Below are positions 6,949 to 13,676 of a stretch of 13,676 nt of DNA, piece after piece. Position 1 is the stretch's first letter. Each line of letters opens with the position of its first letter. Source of the stretch: Candidatus Brocadiales bacterium (GTDB lineage Bacteria > Planctomycetota > Brocadiia > Brocadiales > Bathyanammoxibiaceae); assembly GCA_030586765.1 (NCBI GenBank), contig JAUQZZ010000039.1, positions 1 through 13,676 on the forward strand. Reading direction: 5' to 3'. A program made the translations under genes and the position numbers. The notes under the pieces are model-generated. The model did no database searches. It had not been told where the DNA came from and was given only the letters and a program-made list of their open reading frames with translations.

Positions 6949-7923
6949 TCAGATATTAAACCAGGGTGTTACCAAGATATACTTTACGTGAAAGATAAGG
7001 CGAAGCACTATCTTTATAGGCAGAGCCATCATGGTCCAGAAGAGAAAGCCCACTATGTTGAAGCGGATAAAACCCAATTGCTCTAAGATGACGGGATTTC
7101 GCCTCATGAGCCAAAGATAGGGAAGGGCCATACCCAGGACATAATAGCCTAATATTGTACCTATCCCAATAACAAGACCTGCGGTAGCACTCTTCAGCCC
7201 TGCCATGCCCGTAGCATTGGCCAGGAATTCGTTAAAGTTTATGTTGACCTCTGCCACTACCCTGTGAGGGTCCCACTCTTGACCTGGCCAGAAGAACATC
7301 CAGCCCGGCCCACGGCAAAAGGTCCCTATTACAATCTCTATCACCCAGAGAACAAAGAACCCAAACCAGTAGGTGAGGATGGCAAACTTTCTCTCCCTAA
7401 AGGTATAGTATCCACTACCCTTCGGGTTAACATCCATGTAGGGGATGACCATAAGCCCCAGGATAATAAAGGTAGGCAGTACCACCCCAGCAATCCATGG
7501 GTCAAAGTATACAAGCATATCTTGTAAGCCCAGGAAGTACCAGGGGGCCTTGGAAGGGTTAGGGGTAAGGGCTGGGCTAGAGGGCTCCTCCAGAGGGGCA
7601 TCAATAGGCACGGACCAGAACATAAGGAGGGCCATAACAGCAATGGCGCAAATGAACTCCAGCTTCACCAGGTGGGGCCAGCAGCTGATTTTTTTTGGTA
7701 GTCCCTGTTCGGACTCGGGATACATGATGTCTATAACATCTACCACGTCCCCTTTGGCCTTTGGCTGCCCTTCCTTTCTTCGGCTGGCGGCGGCTGCCCT
7801 GATGCGGTCATTCTTAAGGGCCAGGTAAAAAGACAAGACACCAAAGAACATCACCAGAAAGAGCATCCCCACGATAGGGATGTTATCGGGTTTGCTAGCT
7901 ATCTTCCAGATGTTGTGCCACAT
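6949..7923 (-). CDS. Cytochrome b subunit IV-type protein (C-terminal half of cyt b) of a Rieske/cyt b complex
   Basis: This 324-residue integral membrane protein has about six hydrophobic segments (near 17-37, 88-106, 142-163, 180-202, 245-272, 287-311), more than the three of plant subunit IV. Residues 124-131 (SKAPWYFL) correspond to the quinol-oxidation-site loop, with APWY in place of the classical PEWY. It forms the Qo side together with the b6-type subunit encoded 12 bases upstream. The first helix (17-37) followed by a charged segment (38-80) is an N-terminal addition, and the last two helices are a C-terminal addition. The start is ATG 7921-7923, with only a weak purine-rich sequence upstream, which suggests coupling to the preceding gene. 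The family role is quinol oxidation, or quinone reduction when run in reverse. Confidence 0.9.
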   Translation of the reverse strand: MWHNIWKIASKPDNIPIVGMLFLVMFFGVLSFYLALKNDRIRAAAASRRKEGQPKAKGDVVDVIDIMYPESEQGLPKKISCWPHLVKLEFICAIAVMALLMFWSVPIDAPLEEPSSPALTPNPSKAPWYFLGLQDMLVYFDPWIAGVVLPTFIILGLMVIPYMDVNPKGSGYYTFRERKFAILTYWFGFFVLWVIEIVIGTFCRGPGWMFFWPGQEWDPHRVVAEVNINFNEFLANATGMAGLKSATAGLVIGIGTILGYYVLGMALPYLWLMRRNPVILEQLGFIRFNIVGFLFWTMMALPIKIVLRLIFHVKYILVTPWFNI

Positions 7924-7935
7924 AGGAGCTTTACC

Positions 7936-8712
7936 CTATAAGGGCCCTGAGGTTCCTCCATCTTTCCTGGTACGCCAGAAGTGCACCGCCAAGAAAATGA
8001 TAGCCGTAACAGGCATGGCTACACAATGCCAGATATAGGCCCTTAAGAGGGCATTGCCCCCTACTACAGACCCCCCAAGTAAGGCAAAGCGGATGTCGTT
8101 GTAGGCGGTGGCGCCTATCTGCTCGCCAAAGGGGCCCTCGTGTCCCAGGAGGGGCGTTGCCCTGGCCATATTCGTCCCCACTGTCACAGCCCAGAAGCCT
8201 AACTGGTCGTCAGGCAAGAGGTAACCAGTGAAACTAAGCAGTAGTGTTAACACCAGGAGTACAACCCCAACCACCCAGTTAAATTCCCTGGGCGGCTTGT
8301 AGGCGCCGGTCATAAAGACGCGGGTCATATGCAGCCATACTGTAATAACCATGAGATGGGCTGCCCACCTGTGCATATTCCTCAATACTACACCGAAGGG
8401 GACGTCGTACTCAAAATACTTCATGTCTCGGTAGGCGTTAATCTTGTCCGGGTGATAATAAAAACAGAGGAAAACTCCTGTGAAACAGAGTACCAGGAAG
8501 AGTAAAAAGGTAATACCTCCCATGCACCAGGTATGGGTCAACTTTACGGAGTGTCTCTTCACGTGAGAGGGGTGGAGGTGCAGGAATACATTGCCCATGA
8601 TGGCCAGGACACGGTTCCTGGGTGTATCCTCAAACCCCCTGCGGAACATAGACTTATAGACCCGGGATTCTTTAACGTATTCCTTAACCTTTTCCAGTTG
8701 TTCTGTTACCAT
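7936..8712 (-). CDS. Cytochrome b6-type subunit with bis-His heme pairs and a heme ci-position cysteine
   Basis: I place the start at ATG 8710-8712 (258 residues) because AGGAGGGG lies seven bases upstream; a TTG nine codons earlier has no such support. Four membrane helices are evident. The b-heme ligands are His114 and His128 (H-x13-H, in RNMHRW and WLH) and His229 and His244 (H-x14-H); the 14-residue spacing in the second pair is the b6 rather than the mitochondrial pattern. Cys63 in TWCMGGITF aligns by motif with the cysteine that covalently holds heme ci in cytochrome b6f. The protein transfers quinol electrons across the membrane within the Rieske/cyt b complex. It sits 64 bases after the Rieske gene and 12 before subunit IV. 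An extra basic N-terminal helix (residues 1-35) faces the cytoplasm. Confidence 0.93.
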   Translation of the reverse strand: MVTEQLEKVKEYVKESRVYKSMFRRGFEDTPRNRVLAIMGNVFLHLHPSHVKRHSVKLTHTWCMGGITFLLFLVLCFTGVFLCFYYHPDKINAYRDMKYFEYDVPFGVVLRNMHRWAAHLMVITVWLHMTRVFMTGAYKPPREFNWVVGVVLLVLTLLLSFTGYLLPDDQLGFWAVTVGTNMARATPLLGHEGPFGEQIGATAYNDIRFALLGGSVVGGNALLRAYIWHCVAMPVTAIIFLAVHFWRTRKDGGTSGPL

Positions 8713-8719
8713 AGCGATT

Positions 8720-8727
8720 CCCCTCCT
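8720..8727 (-). promoter_or_regulatory. Ribosome-binding site fixing the cytochrome b6 start
   Basis: AGGAGGGG on the minus strand lies seven bases before ATG 8710-8712. It favours this ATG over the in-frame TTG at 8737-8739, which has no comparable sequence and would put this site inside the gene. Confidence 0.85.
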
Positions 8728-8735
8728 GGGGATAT

Positions 8736-8767
8736 ACAAGCTTGTGGAAACAGGTTTTTAACCTGTT
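8736..8767. other. Two adjacent inverted repeats between the Rieske and cytochrome b6 genes
   Basis: ACAAGCTTGT at 8736-8745 is a perfect 10-bp palindrome. AACAGGTT (8749-8756) and AACCTGTT (8760-8767) form a perfect 8-bp stem with a 3-nt loop. Both lie within the 64-base gap just after the Rieske stop. No T run follows in the direction of transcription, so this is not a typical terminator. RNA processing, transcript stabilisation or a protein-binding site are possible. Confidence 0.5.
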
Positions 8768-8776
8768 CGAAACCTA

Positions 8777-9349
8777 CTAGACCTTCAGAAAGGCCCCGGG
8801 TTTCTCCCACTCACCACGTTCCTGTCTAAAGACTAGACTCGAATCTATAAGGATTTGCCCATCCTCTGCCAGGCTTATCTTTAACCTCTCGAGGGGTCTG
8901 GGTGCTGGCCCCTCGTAATTTACCCCCTCCTTGGTGAAGCCACTGCCGTGACAGGGACACTTGAATTTATTCTCCCCTTCCCACCACACAGGAGTGCATC
9001 CCAGGTGGGTACACTTTGCCAACAGGGCATAGAAGCCCTCGCTCTCCCGTACAATCCACACCCTGTACTGTTGCTGGTACCTGGTGTTAACTACTCCTAC
9101 GGTGTACTCCCAGGGATACCCTACTTTAAAGCTGGTAGGAGGCTCAAAGAGGACACGAGGAAAGAAAACCCTCATAAAGGCCACTATCCAGCTGAGTTGA
9201 AATAAGGCAAAACCTGCCCAGCCCAGTTTGACCAGAAACCCCCTCCTAGACCTTTCTGCCTGGGCTCCTGGCGGAGGAGCAGGCTTAGGGTGTTCTAATA
9301 CCCCCTTGACCTCTGCCTCAGTGGCCTCCTTTGGCTTGTTTTCCTCCAT
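8777..9349 (-). CDS. Rieske [2Fe-2S] protein with Tat signal
   Basis: This 190-residue protein is the high-potential iron-sulfur subunit of the cytochrome b complex. The twin-arginine motif SRRGFLVKLG (residues 34-43) precedes a hydrophobic helix (about 44-63) that probably remains as the membrane anchor, as in other Rieske proteins. The cluster is held by Cys113 and His115 (CTHLGC box) and Cys131 and His134 (CPCHGSGF box); Cys118 and Cys133 would form the usual disulfide. The Ser after CHG is kept, but the residue two positions on is Phe138 instead of Tyr. A Pro-rich 33-residue N-terminal extension lies on the cytoplasmic side. The start is ATG 9347-9349 with AGAAGGAG upstream. It is encoded between the NXR chaperone and the b6 subunit, linking the two modules in one transcript. 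Confidence 0.95.
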   Translation of the reverse strand: MEENKPKEATEAEVKGVLEHPKPAPPPGAQAERSRRGFLVKLGWAGFALFQLSWIVAFMRVFFPRVLFEPPTSFKVGYPWEYTVGVVNTRYQQQYRVWIVRESEGFYALLAKCTHLGCTPVWWEGENKFKCPCHGSGFTKEGVNYEGPAPRPLERLKISLAEDGQILIDSSLVFRQERGEWEKPGAFLKV

Positions 9350-9419
9350 CAGAAAACACTCCTTCTGGATTAAGATTAAAATAGGAAATTCTAGCTGAGT
9401 CCTGCGAACCTTCTGGAAT

Positions 9420-10187
9420 CTATGAGCCCTTGTTGACCTTAATATCCTCTAGGCCCCCTCCACAGGTAAAGGACTCTGTCTCAGGACCAGCTCTGGCAGT
9501 AGGCTCAGAAATAACCTGGACGGGCGTCACTCCCAGGTATCTTCCTTCAAAGGTCACAAACTCTACTAATAGTTTTCCCAGACTGGAGAATAAATCCAGA
9601 TGCGTGGTGGCTGAAAGGACCTTATAGAAGGCGTTAACCCATGTCCCCAGATGCCCCTCGAGGAACTTGGCCTGGGCCTCTCTACAAAGATTGGCCTTGT
9701 CCTCTTGACCCTTCTCCCAGGCATGGTATTCCTTAAAAGTCAGTACATGCATGAACTCTAGCTCTGTCCCTATAAAATCTACCAGTTCCTTTTCCTTATC
9801 AGAAAGGCGGAAACCAAAAGCAGTGTAGAACCCGTTGATATCTGCCATCTCCTGGCTTTTCATAAAGACATGAGCGGTATTGTAGTTGGTCTCGTGATGG
9901 GGGCATATTAACCCCATGGAAAATACCCTGTTATACTCCGCCTCCAAGTCCTGCAGGTTAAGGGTCAAAGATTTCTCTACTGCCTGGCAAAGGTCCTCCA
10001 CTGCAGAAAAGAGCCCCTTTTCTTCCTCAAAGTAGGAAGCCGCCTGCCTTAACTGGGCAGTAAAATGCCCCTTTTCCAGGTCTGTAATGAAATCTGCCCT
10101 GGGATAGGCAAAACCCGCTGAGAGCAGACTATAAAGGGTGCTTCGGGCTAAGGCCTCCTCTTTCTTCTCTTTTAATTTTTCTACCAC
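9420..10187 (-). CDS. TorD/NarJ-family molybdoenzyme maturation chaperone
   Basis: This 255-residue, mostly helical soluble protein has the family's conserved features: LEAEYNRVF (81-89), CPHHET (95-100) and DFIGTELEFMH (137-147), the last corresponding to the D-x-I-x-x-ELEF helix of TorD/DmsD/NarJ relatives. Such chaperones bind the leader or apo form of the molybdenum subunit, help cofactor insertion and proofread Tat export. Its place 14 bases after nxrB strongly suggests that NxrA is its client. The start appears to be GTG at 10185-10187, with AGGAAGGG upstream. The C-terminal 30 residues (including TCGGG at 241-245) extend past the usual fold and are not recognised. In periplasmic NXR loci a chaperone of this type is expected. 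Confidence 0.88.
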   Translation of the reverse strand: MVEKLKEKKEEALARSTLYSLLSAGFAYPRADFITDLEKGHFTAQLRQAASYFEEEKGLFSAVEDLCQAVEKSLTLNLQDLEAEYNRVFSMGLICPHHETNYNTAHVFMKSQEMADINGFYTAFGFRLSDKEKELVDFIGTELEFMHVLTFKEYHAWEKGQEDKANLCREAQAKFLEGHLGTWVNAFYKVLSATTHLDLFSSLGKLLVEFVTFEGRYLGVTPVQVISEPTARAGPETESFTCGGGLEDIKVNKGS

Positions 10188-10201
10188 TCTGCCCTTCCTC
10201 T

Positions 10202-11377
10202 CTACGTTACATTCAAGTGCTTCTCTGGTCTAACAAGCACAGGCTCCACGATGGGCACCCTCATCAACTCCTTATGTTCTTTGCCGTAGGCAATGATGGT
10301 ATCGGCAGTGACCTCGTAGCAGTAGATGAGCTTCTGGGTCACACCGAAGAGTTGTAATACGGCAAGGAGTTCGTGAGAGGGCTTGGCGTACTTGGCAATA
10401 GCCTCATCCACTCCAGGGCCAAACATCTGGTGGAGATAGCCCCTTGGGGCCCACCTGGGTGGGATGTAGTAGACATTGGGCTCTGTCCCGAACTGGGGAT
10501 ACAGGGGCAGGGCCACCTTTTCCTTCCTCACCAGGTAGTTAACAGGACTATCCGGGTCATCTACCCAACCCTGGAGGCGTATCTTACCCACACAAGCTGA
10601 TATACAGCGTGTGACCATAGGGTCACCCTCTGTCAGGGGGTCGCGCCCCTCTATCCTGGGATAGCAGGCGATGCACTTCTCAGATACCCTGGTCTGCCCA
10701 TTAAACATAGGTTTCTTGTAGGGACACTGCTCCACACACTTCCTGTAGCCCCTGCATCTCTTCTGGTCTATAAGGACAATCCCGTCTTCCTGTCTCTTGT
10801 AGATGGCCTTTCTTGGACAACCGGCCAGGCAGGCAGGGTAAGTACAGTGGTTGCAAATCCTCTGCAGATAGAAGAAGAATATATCGTGTTCAGGCAGTGA
10901 TGCGCCCTCAAGCAACCCGTCCTCCCTGTATTTAGGGGCCCGGTTGGCCGTGTCTTCATAGAAGTTAGGTACGCGCCACTCCTTGTCCTCCGGCACATAG
11001 CCCACGGCCTGTTGACCGCTGGCCTCTATACTCTTGGTCGCCTTCTCAAAAAGAGTCTCACCCTTATAGACACCGTAGGGGGCCTTCTGGTCGTCCTTAT
11101 TACTCGTATCATATCCCTTCTGGGGTCCAAGCAACGTCAAGGTCTTAGAGTCCCAGGACTGGGGATATCCACCAAAGGGCTTGGTCTCTACATTGTTCCA
11201 CCACATAAACTCCTGGCCTTTGTTGAACGTCCAGGCGCTCTTACAGGCCATGGTGCAGGTCTGACAGGCGATACAGCGGTTTATGTTAAAGACCGCAGCA
11301 AACTGCCTCTTTGGCCGGTTATCCTCATAGGGATACTCCATTTCGCGGCCTAGCTGCCAATTATAAACTTTCGCCAT
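10202..11377 (-). CDS. nxrB: Nitrite oxidoreductase / nitrate reductase beta subunit, iron-sulfur protein
   Basis: This 391-residue subunit carries electrons between the molybdenum subunit and an external acceptor through four iron-sulfur clusters. Cysteine groups are 35/38/41/45 (CIACQTC-x3-C), 175/178/183/187 (CNHC-x4-C-x3-C), 208/214/218 with Tyr211 in the missing position (CRGYRKC-x3-C), and 235/238/258/262. The Cys-to-aromatic change in the third group is the NarH/NxrB feature that gives a [3Fe-4S] cluster. The N-terminus (VYNWQLGREM, then KRQFAAVFNINRC) and GQEFMWWNNVETKPFGGYP match what I know of NxrB from Nitrospira and anammox bacteria. There is no signal peptide, as expected for a subunit exported with its partner. 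The start has AGGAGG seven bases upstream. A closely related periplasmic nitrate reductase cannot be ruled out. Confidence 0.9.
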   Translation of the reverse strand: MAKVYNWQLGREMEYPYEDNRPKRQFAAVFNINRCIACQTCTMACKSAWTFNKGQEFMWWNNVETKPFGGYPQSWDSKTLTLLGPQKGYDTSNKDDQKAPYGVYKGETLFEKATKSIEASGQQAVGYVPEDKEWRVPNFYEDTANRAPKYREDGLLEGASLPEHDIFFFYLQRICNHCTYPACLAGCPRKAIYKRQEDGIVLIDQKRCRGYRKCVEQCPYKKPMFNGQTRVSEKCIACYPRIEGRDPLTEGDPMVTRCISACVGKIRLQGWVDDPDSPVNYLVRKEKVALPLYPQFGTEPNVYYIPPRWAPRGYLHQMFGPGVDEAIAKYAKPSHELLAVLQLFGVTQKLIYCYEVTADTIIAYGKEHKELMRVPIVEPVLVRPEKHLNVT

Positions 11378-11421
11378 TATTCATCCTCCTAATTCTATTT
11401 ATAAACCCTTGTGGATACCCC

Positions 11422-13676
11422 TTACACATAGAACCCACCTTCGAGGTACCTCTTCATTTCTTCGTTCTCTTTGGCAGGAGTACGCCCTGTCCTGACAGGG
11501 TCCCAGAGACCCCTGCCCTCCATGCCGCCGTCCTCGGCCTTTGTTACCCTGATCAAGGTTTCCTTGGGGCAGGTATTGGGGGCGTGGACGTCTATCTCGA
11601 AGCCCTTACTTATCCTCTGTCCCAGGTTGTCCTTTCTAACAAGGCTGTCGGTCATCATGGTTGGCTGGAGCCAGCCCCTGGTCAGGGACTGCTGAGAACC
11701 GTATCTGAAGTGGGCCTGGTAGCCTGTGTCGGCAGATACCGCCCTGCCGTCGGCCCTTGTCTCATGGGCAAGGACGCTCTTCCACGTAGCCATCTGCGGG
11801 GCGTGCTTCATCATGGTTACCCCTCTCGGATATGCAGGGTTATACTTTGCCCTCAGCATCAGACGGGCTATCTTGTAGAAGGGGTCTGTAGGCTTCCACC
11901 CAACGTACGGCCTGTCTTCAGGGTTAGCGTCGCACCAGACGTAGTCGCCGTCATTTATGCCCAGTTCCTTTGCATCCTCCGGGTTCATGTGAATCTGATG
12001 CTCACCGACTCCCGGGGTCCTCTTATCCATTCGGTACGGATCGCCGTAGTTAGAATCCCAGATAAGGTTCCAGTCACAGCTACCCCATGAAGAGTGGACT
12101 CTGTGCCTAGTCTTCGGTGTCAGGCAGTAGAACCTGAAACCCTTCTCCCACAGGAAGTTCTTGGTATTCTTGACCTTGGACCACGGCATCTTCACGTTCC
12201 TGACGGAACGCTCGTCCGCGCTTGTGGCATCCAGAGGTATGCCGTAATCGTTGGGTCTTATAGCGTCATGGGTTGCCACAATTACGTTGGGCAGATACGG
12301 AGTCGCCTCTACCGGCTCACGATAGACGATCAAGTTCTCACCATATTCGATAAACTCGTCTTCTTCACGGTAGAACTCAAGCCTTCCTGTCTTATTGTAG
12401 AAGGGCTTGGACTCGTGAATCTGCTCCCAACCCGTTATCCTTGGATACGTACGGAACATACACAGCACGGGACGGTCCTTCTTAAGGAGGTCCTCTACCC
12501 CGTACCCCGCACCTGTGCTGCTGTTGTCTAATATACGCTGCAGGTAAACGTTTTTATTCTCGGTATCATCCAGGTAGAACCTCCAGTAATCCCTGTACCT
12601 CTTGTCTCCCGTAAGCTCCGCCAGCTTTCCGGCAACGCCCGCAAATGTCTCGTTATCCTGCTTGCTGTTATACATCGGCTTAATTCCGCCCTGCCACAAC
12701 TGCAGGAACGGGTTGGAACAAGAGGCCGTCATGTCGGGAATGGTAAGTTCCATCCAACTATGAACTGGCAAGACCACGTCAGCAACCTCGGCACTGCCTG
12801 TCCACTCCCAATCCTGGGTGACAATCATCTCCACCCTCTTATTGGTGTTCAGAATCATCTCATACGCCCACTTGGCATTATTGATAAGGTTCACGTTAGC
12901 AAACCAAATCACCTTTGTAGGCGTAGGCATATGAGTCTTGCCCGTAAAGGATTTGCCCTTCACCTTCAGGATGTTATCCTGATAGTTCCAGTAGCAGACC
13001 TCTTCAGGGTGGAAGTATTTCTGCTTCTTTATGTCATCGGGCTTGGCCTTAGGATCCAAGTTCATGTTGAAGGGGTCTTCCTTCATCACGTTATATGCAC
13101 CCGGGAATACCGATATCCTGTAGTTGCCTGCCCAGTGACCGGGGCCGCCGCCCGGTTTCCCAAAGTTGCCTGTGAGGGCCAGAACCAGGAAGTTCGCCCT
13201 GTCCTTTATGTCACAGTGGAAGTAGTGGTTGGTGCCCTCGCCGGTGTGTATCATGGCAGGCTTTATGTTGGCAAAATCCTTGGCCAACTGCTGGATCATC
13301 TCCTTGGGGGTACCGGTAATCTCCTGCGTTGTATCGAGGTCGTATTCGGCACACAGTTCCTTATAAACCTGGAACACCGGCTTGACCTCGACTTCCTTGC
13401 CGTCCGTGGTCTTGACCTTAAAGCTCCCCTCAAGGGCAGGGTCTATGTTCATCTTAGTGAAGTGTTCGCCAAGGTCTTCCCTGGTAATTACCTTCGGGCC
13501 GTTCGACTTGGCGTCCCAGACCACGAAATCGCCCCACTCTTCCCTTAGTGCCGGGTCAATTACTTGGACTGTTTTACTATAGCCAGTCAACTCCTTGCTC
13601 TTATAGCCGCTGATTATATCGCTTGCCCTGAGCAGCTTCAGGGTATCATTCCTCATCAGCAGAGGCAGGGCGGTGA
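11422..13676 (-). CDS. nxrA: Nitrite oxidoreductase / nitrate reductase alpha subunit, molybdopterin protein (N-terminus beyond window)
   Basis: About 750 C-terminal residues are visible. The frame stays open through the right edge, upstream of the first visible Met at 13656 (TALPLLMRNDTLKLLR, a NarG/NxrA-type segment), so the true start lies outside; the family is about 1100-1150 residues. Recognisable parts are HTGEGTNHYFHCDIKDRAN (around 13205-13265), DVVLPVHSWMELT (around 12750), and the molybdopterin-dinucleotide domain from about 12150 leftwards (TPKTRHRVHSSWG, GVGEHQIHMNPEDAKELGI, LSADTGYQ-like and FRYGSQQSLTRGW segments). These resemble the periplasmic NXR clade. The Mo-ligand Asp, the FS0 cluster and any Tat signal lie in the missing part. 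Reaction: nitrite to nitrate, or the reverse. nxrB follows 44 bases later. Direction of catalysis cannot be read from this sequence. Confidence 0.88.
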   Translation of the reverse strand, partial: TALPLLMRNDTLKLLRASDIISGYKSKELTGYSKTVQVIDPALREEWGDFVVWDAKSNGPKVITREDLGEHFTKMNIDPALEGSFKVKTTDGKEVEVKPVFQVYKELCAEYDLDTTQEITGTPKEMIQQLAKDFANIKPAMIHTGEGTNHYFHCDIKDRANFLVLALTGNFGKPGGGPGHWAGNYRISVFPGAYNVMKEDPFNMNLDPKAKPDDIKKQKYFHPEEVCYWNYQDNILKVKGKSFTGKTHMPTPTKVIWFANVNLINNAKWAYEMILNTNKRVEMIVTQDWEWTGSAEVADVVLPVHSWMELTIPDMTASCSNPFLQLWQGGIKPMYNSKQDNETFAGVAGKLAELTGDKRYRDYWRFYLDDTENKNVYLQRILDNSSTGAGYGVEDLLKKDRPVLCMFRTYPRITGWEQIHESKPFYNKTGRLEFYREEDEFIEYGENLIVYREPVEATPYLPNVIVATHDAIRPNDYGIPLDATSADERSVRNVKMPWSKVKNTKNFLWEKGFRFYCLTPKTRHRVHSSWGSCDWNLIWDSNYGDPYRMDKRTPGVGEHQIHMNPEDAKELGINDGDYVWCDANPEDRPYVGWKPTDPFYKIARLMLRAKYNPAYPRGVTMMKHAPQMATWKSVLAHETRADGRAVSADTGYQAHFRYGSQQSLTRGWLQPTMMTDSLVRKDNLGQRISKGFEIDVHAPNTCPKETLIRVTKAEDGGMEGRGLWDPVRTGRTPAKENEEMKRYLEGGFYV

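Noticed and set aside
8713..8739. TTG start nine codons upstream of the cytochrome b6 ATG
   Set aside because: The strong AGGAGGGG lies inside this extension and at the right distance from ATG 8710-8712. The extra residues (MYIPRRGIA) match no family feature.
9361..9418. Nine-base direct repeat (CCTTCTGGA at 9361-9369 and 9410-9418) flanking the chaperone-Rieske gap
   Set aside because: It is short and partly explained by the AGAAGG ribosome-binding sequence of the Rieske gene. There is no sign of an inserted element between the copies.
10202..11377. Reading the NxrB-like subunit as a cytoplasmic NarH, so the locus would be an ordinary narGHJI
   Set aside because: The length (391 residues versus about 500 for NarH), the N-terminal motif set, and the absence of narI before the Rieske gene fit the periplasmic NXR-type clade better, although a nitrate-reducing role remains possible.
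11311..13582. Long plus-strand open frames (up to about 260 codons) opposite nxrA
   Set aside because: They lie antisense to a clear, family-conserved coding sequence, show no recognisable domain, and are explained by codon bias on the minus strand.

Overview
The window holds part of an energy-metabolism locus from a respiring bacterium, at roughly 50% G+C by eye, with every gene on the minus strand. The right three quarters (about 2726-13676) form one uninterrupted gene series read right to left. It runs: the C-terminal part of a nitrite oxidoreductase / periplasmic nitrate reductase type molybdenum subunit (NxrA-like, cut by the right edge), its iron-sulfur partner NxrB, a TorD/NarJ-type chaperone, a Tat-signal Rieske protein, a cytochrome b6-type subunit, a subunit-IV-type cytochrome b, a 956-residue membrane-anchored octaheme cytochrome c, a soluble protein with four [4Fe-4S] motifs, and a secreted cupredoxin-like protein. 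Intergenic gaps are 44, 14, 70, 64, 12, 9, 0 and 38 bases. A strong intrinsic terminator at 2578-2607 closes the series, preceded by a small 3' region with a tandem repeat and an inverted repeat.

The left quarter holds a secreted MerP-like heavy-metal-associated protein (2008-2385) and a compact stress-response unit: ECF sigma factor, zinc-finger membrane anti-sigma factor, and an AhpD/carboxymuconolactone decarboxylase family protein cut by the left edge.

The organism cannot be named from sequence alone. The NxrAB sequences look most like the periplasmic-facing NXR clade shared by Nitrospira, Nitrospina and anammox planctomycetes. The cytochrome b subunits (split b6/IV type, a Cys at the heme ci position, APWY in place of PEWY) and the Rieske protein (Phe at the potential-tuning Tyr position) look like an anaerobic or menaquinone-based Rieske/cyt b complex. 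An anammox planctomycete, a Nitrospirota member or a related uncultured lineage would fit; nothing here decides among them.

Working model (inference): the NXR module exchanges electrons between nitrite/nitrate and c-type hemes on the outer face. The octaheme chain and the cupredoxin would wire it to the Rieske/cyt b complex, which either passes quinol electrons to nitrate or, in reverse, drives nitrite electrons to quinone. The four-cluster ferredoxin-like protein, placed stop-to-start after the octaheme gene, offers a possible inner-face outlet next to the putative heme ci. A single operon joining NXR to a complete extended Rieske/cyt b complex is the most notable thing in the window.
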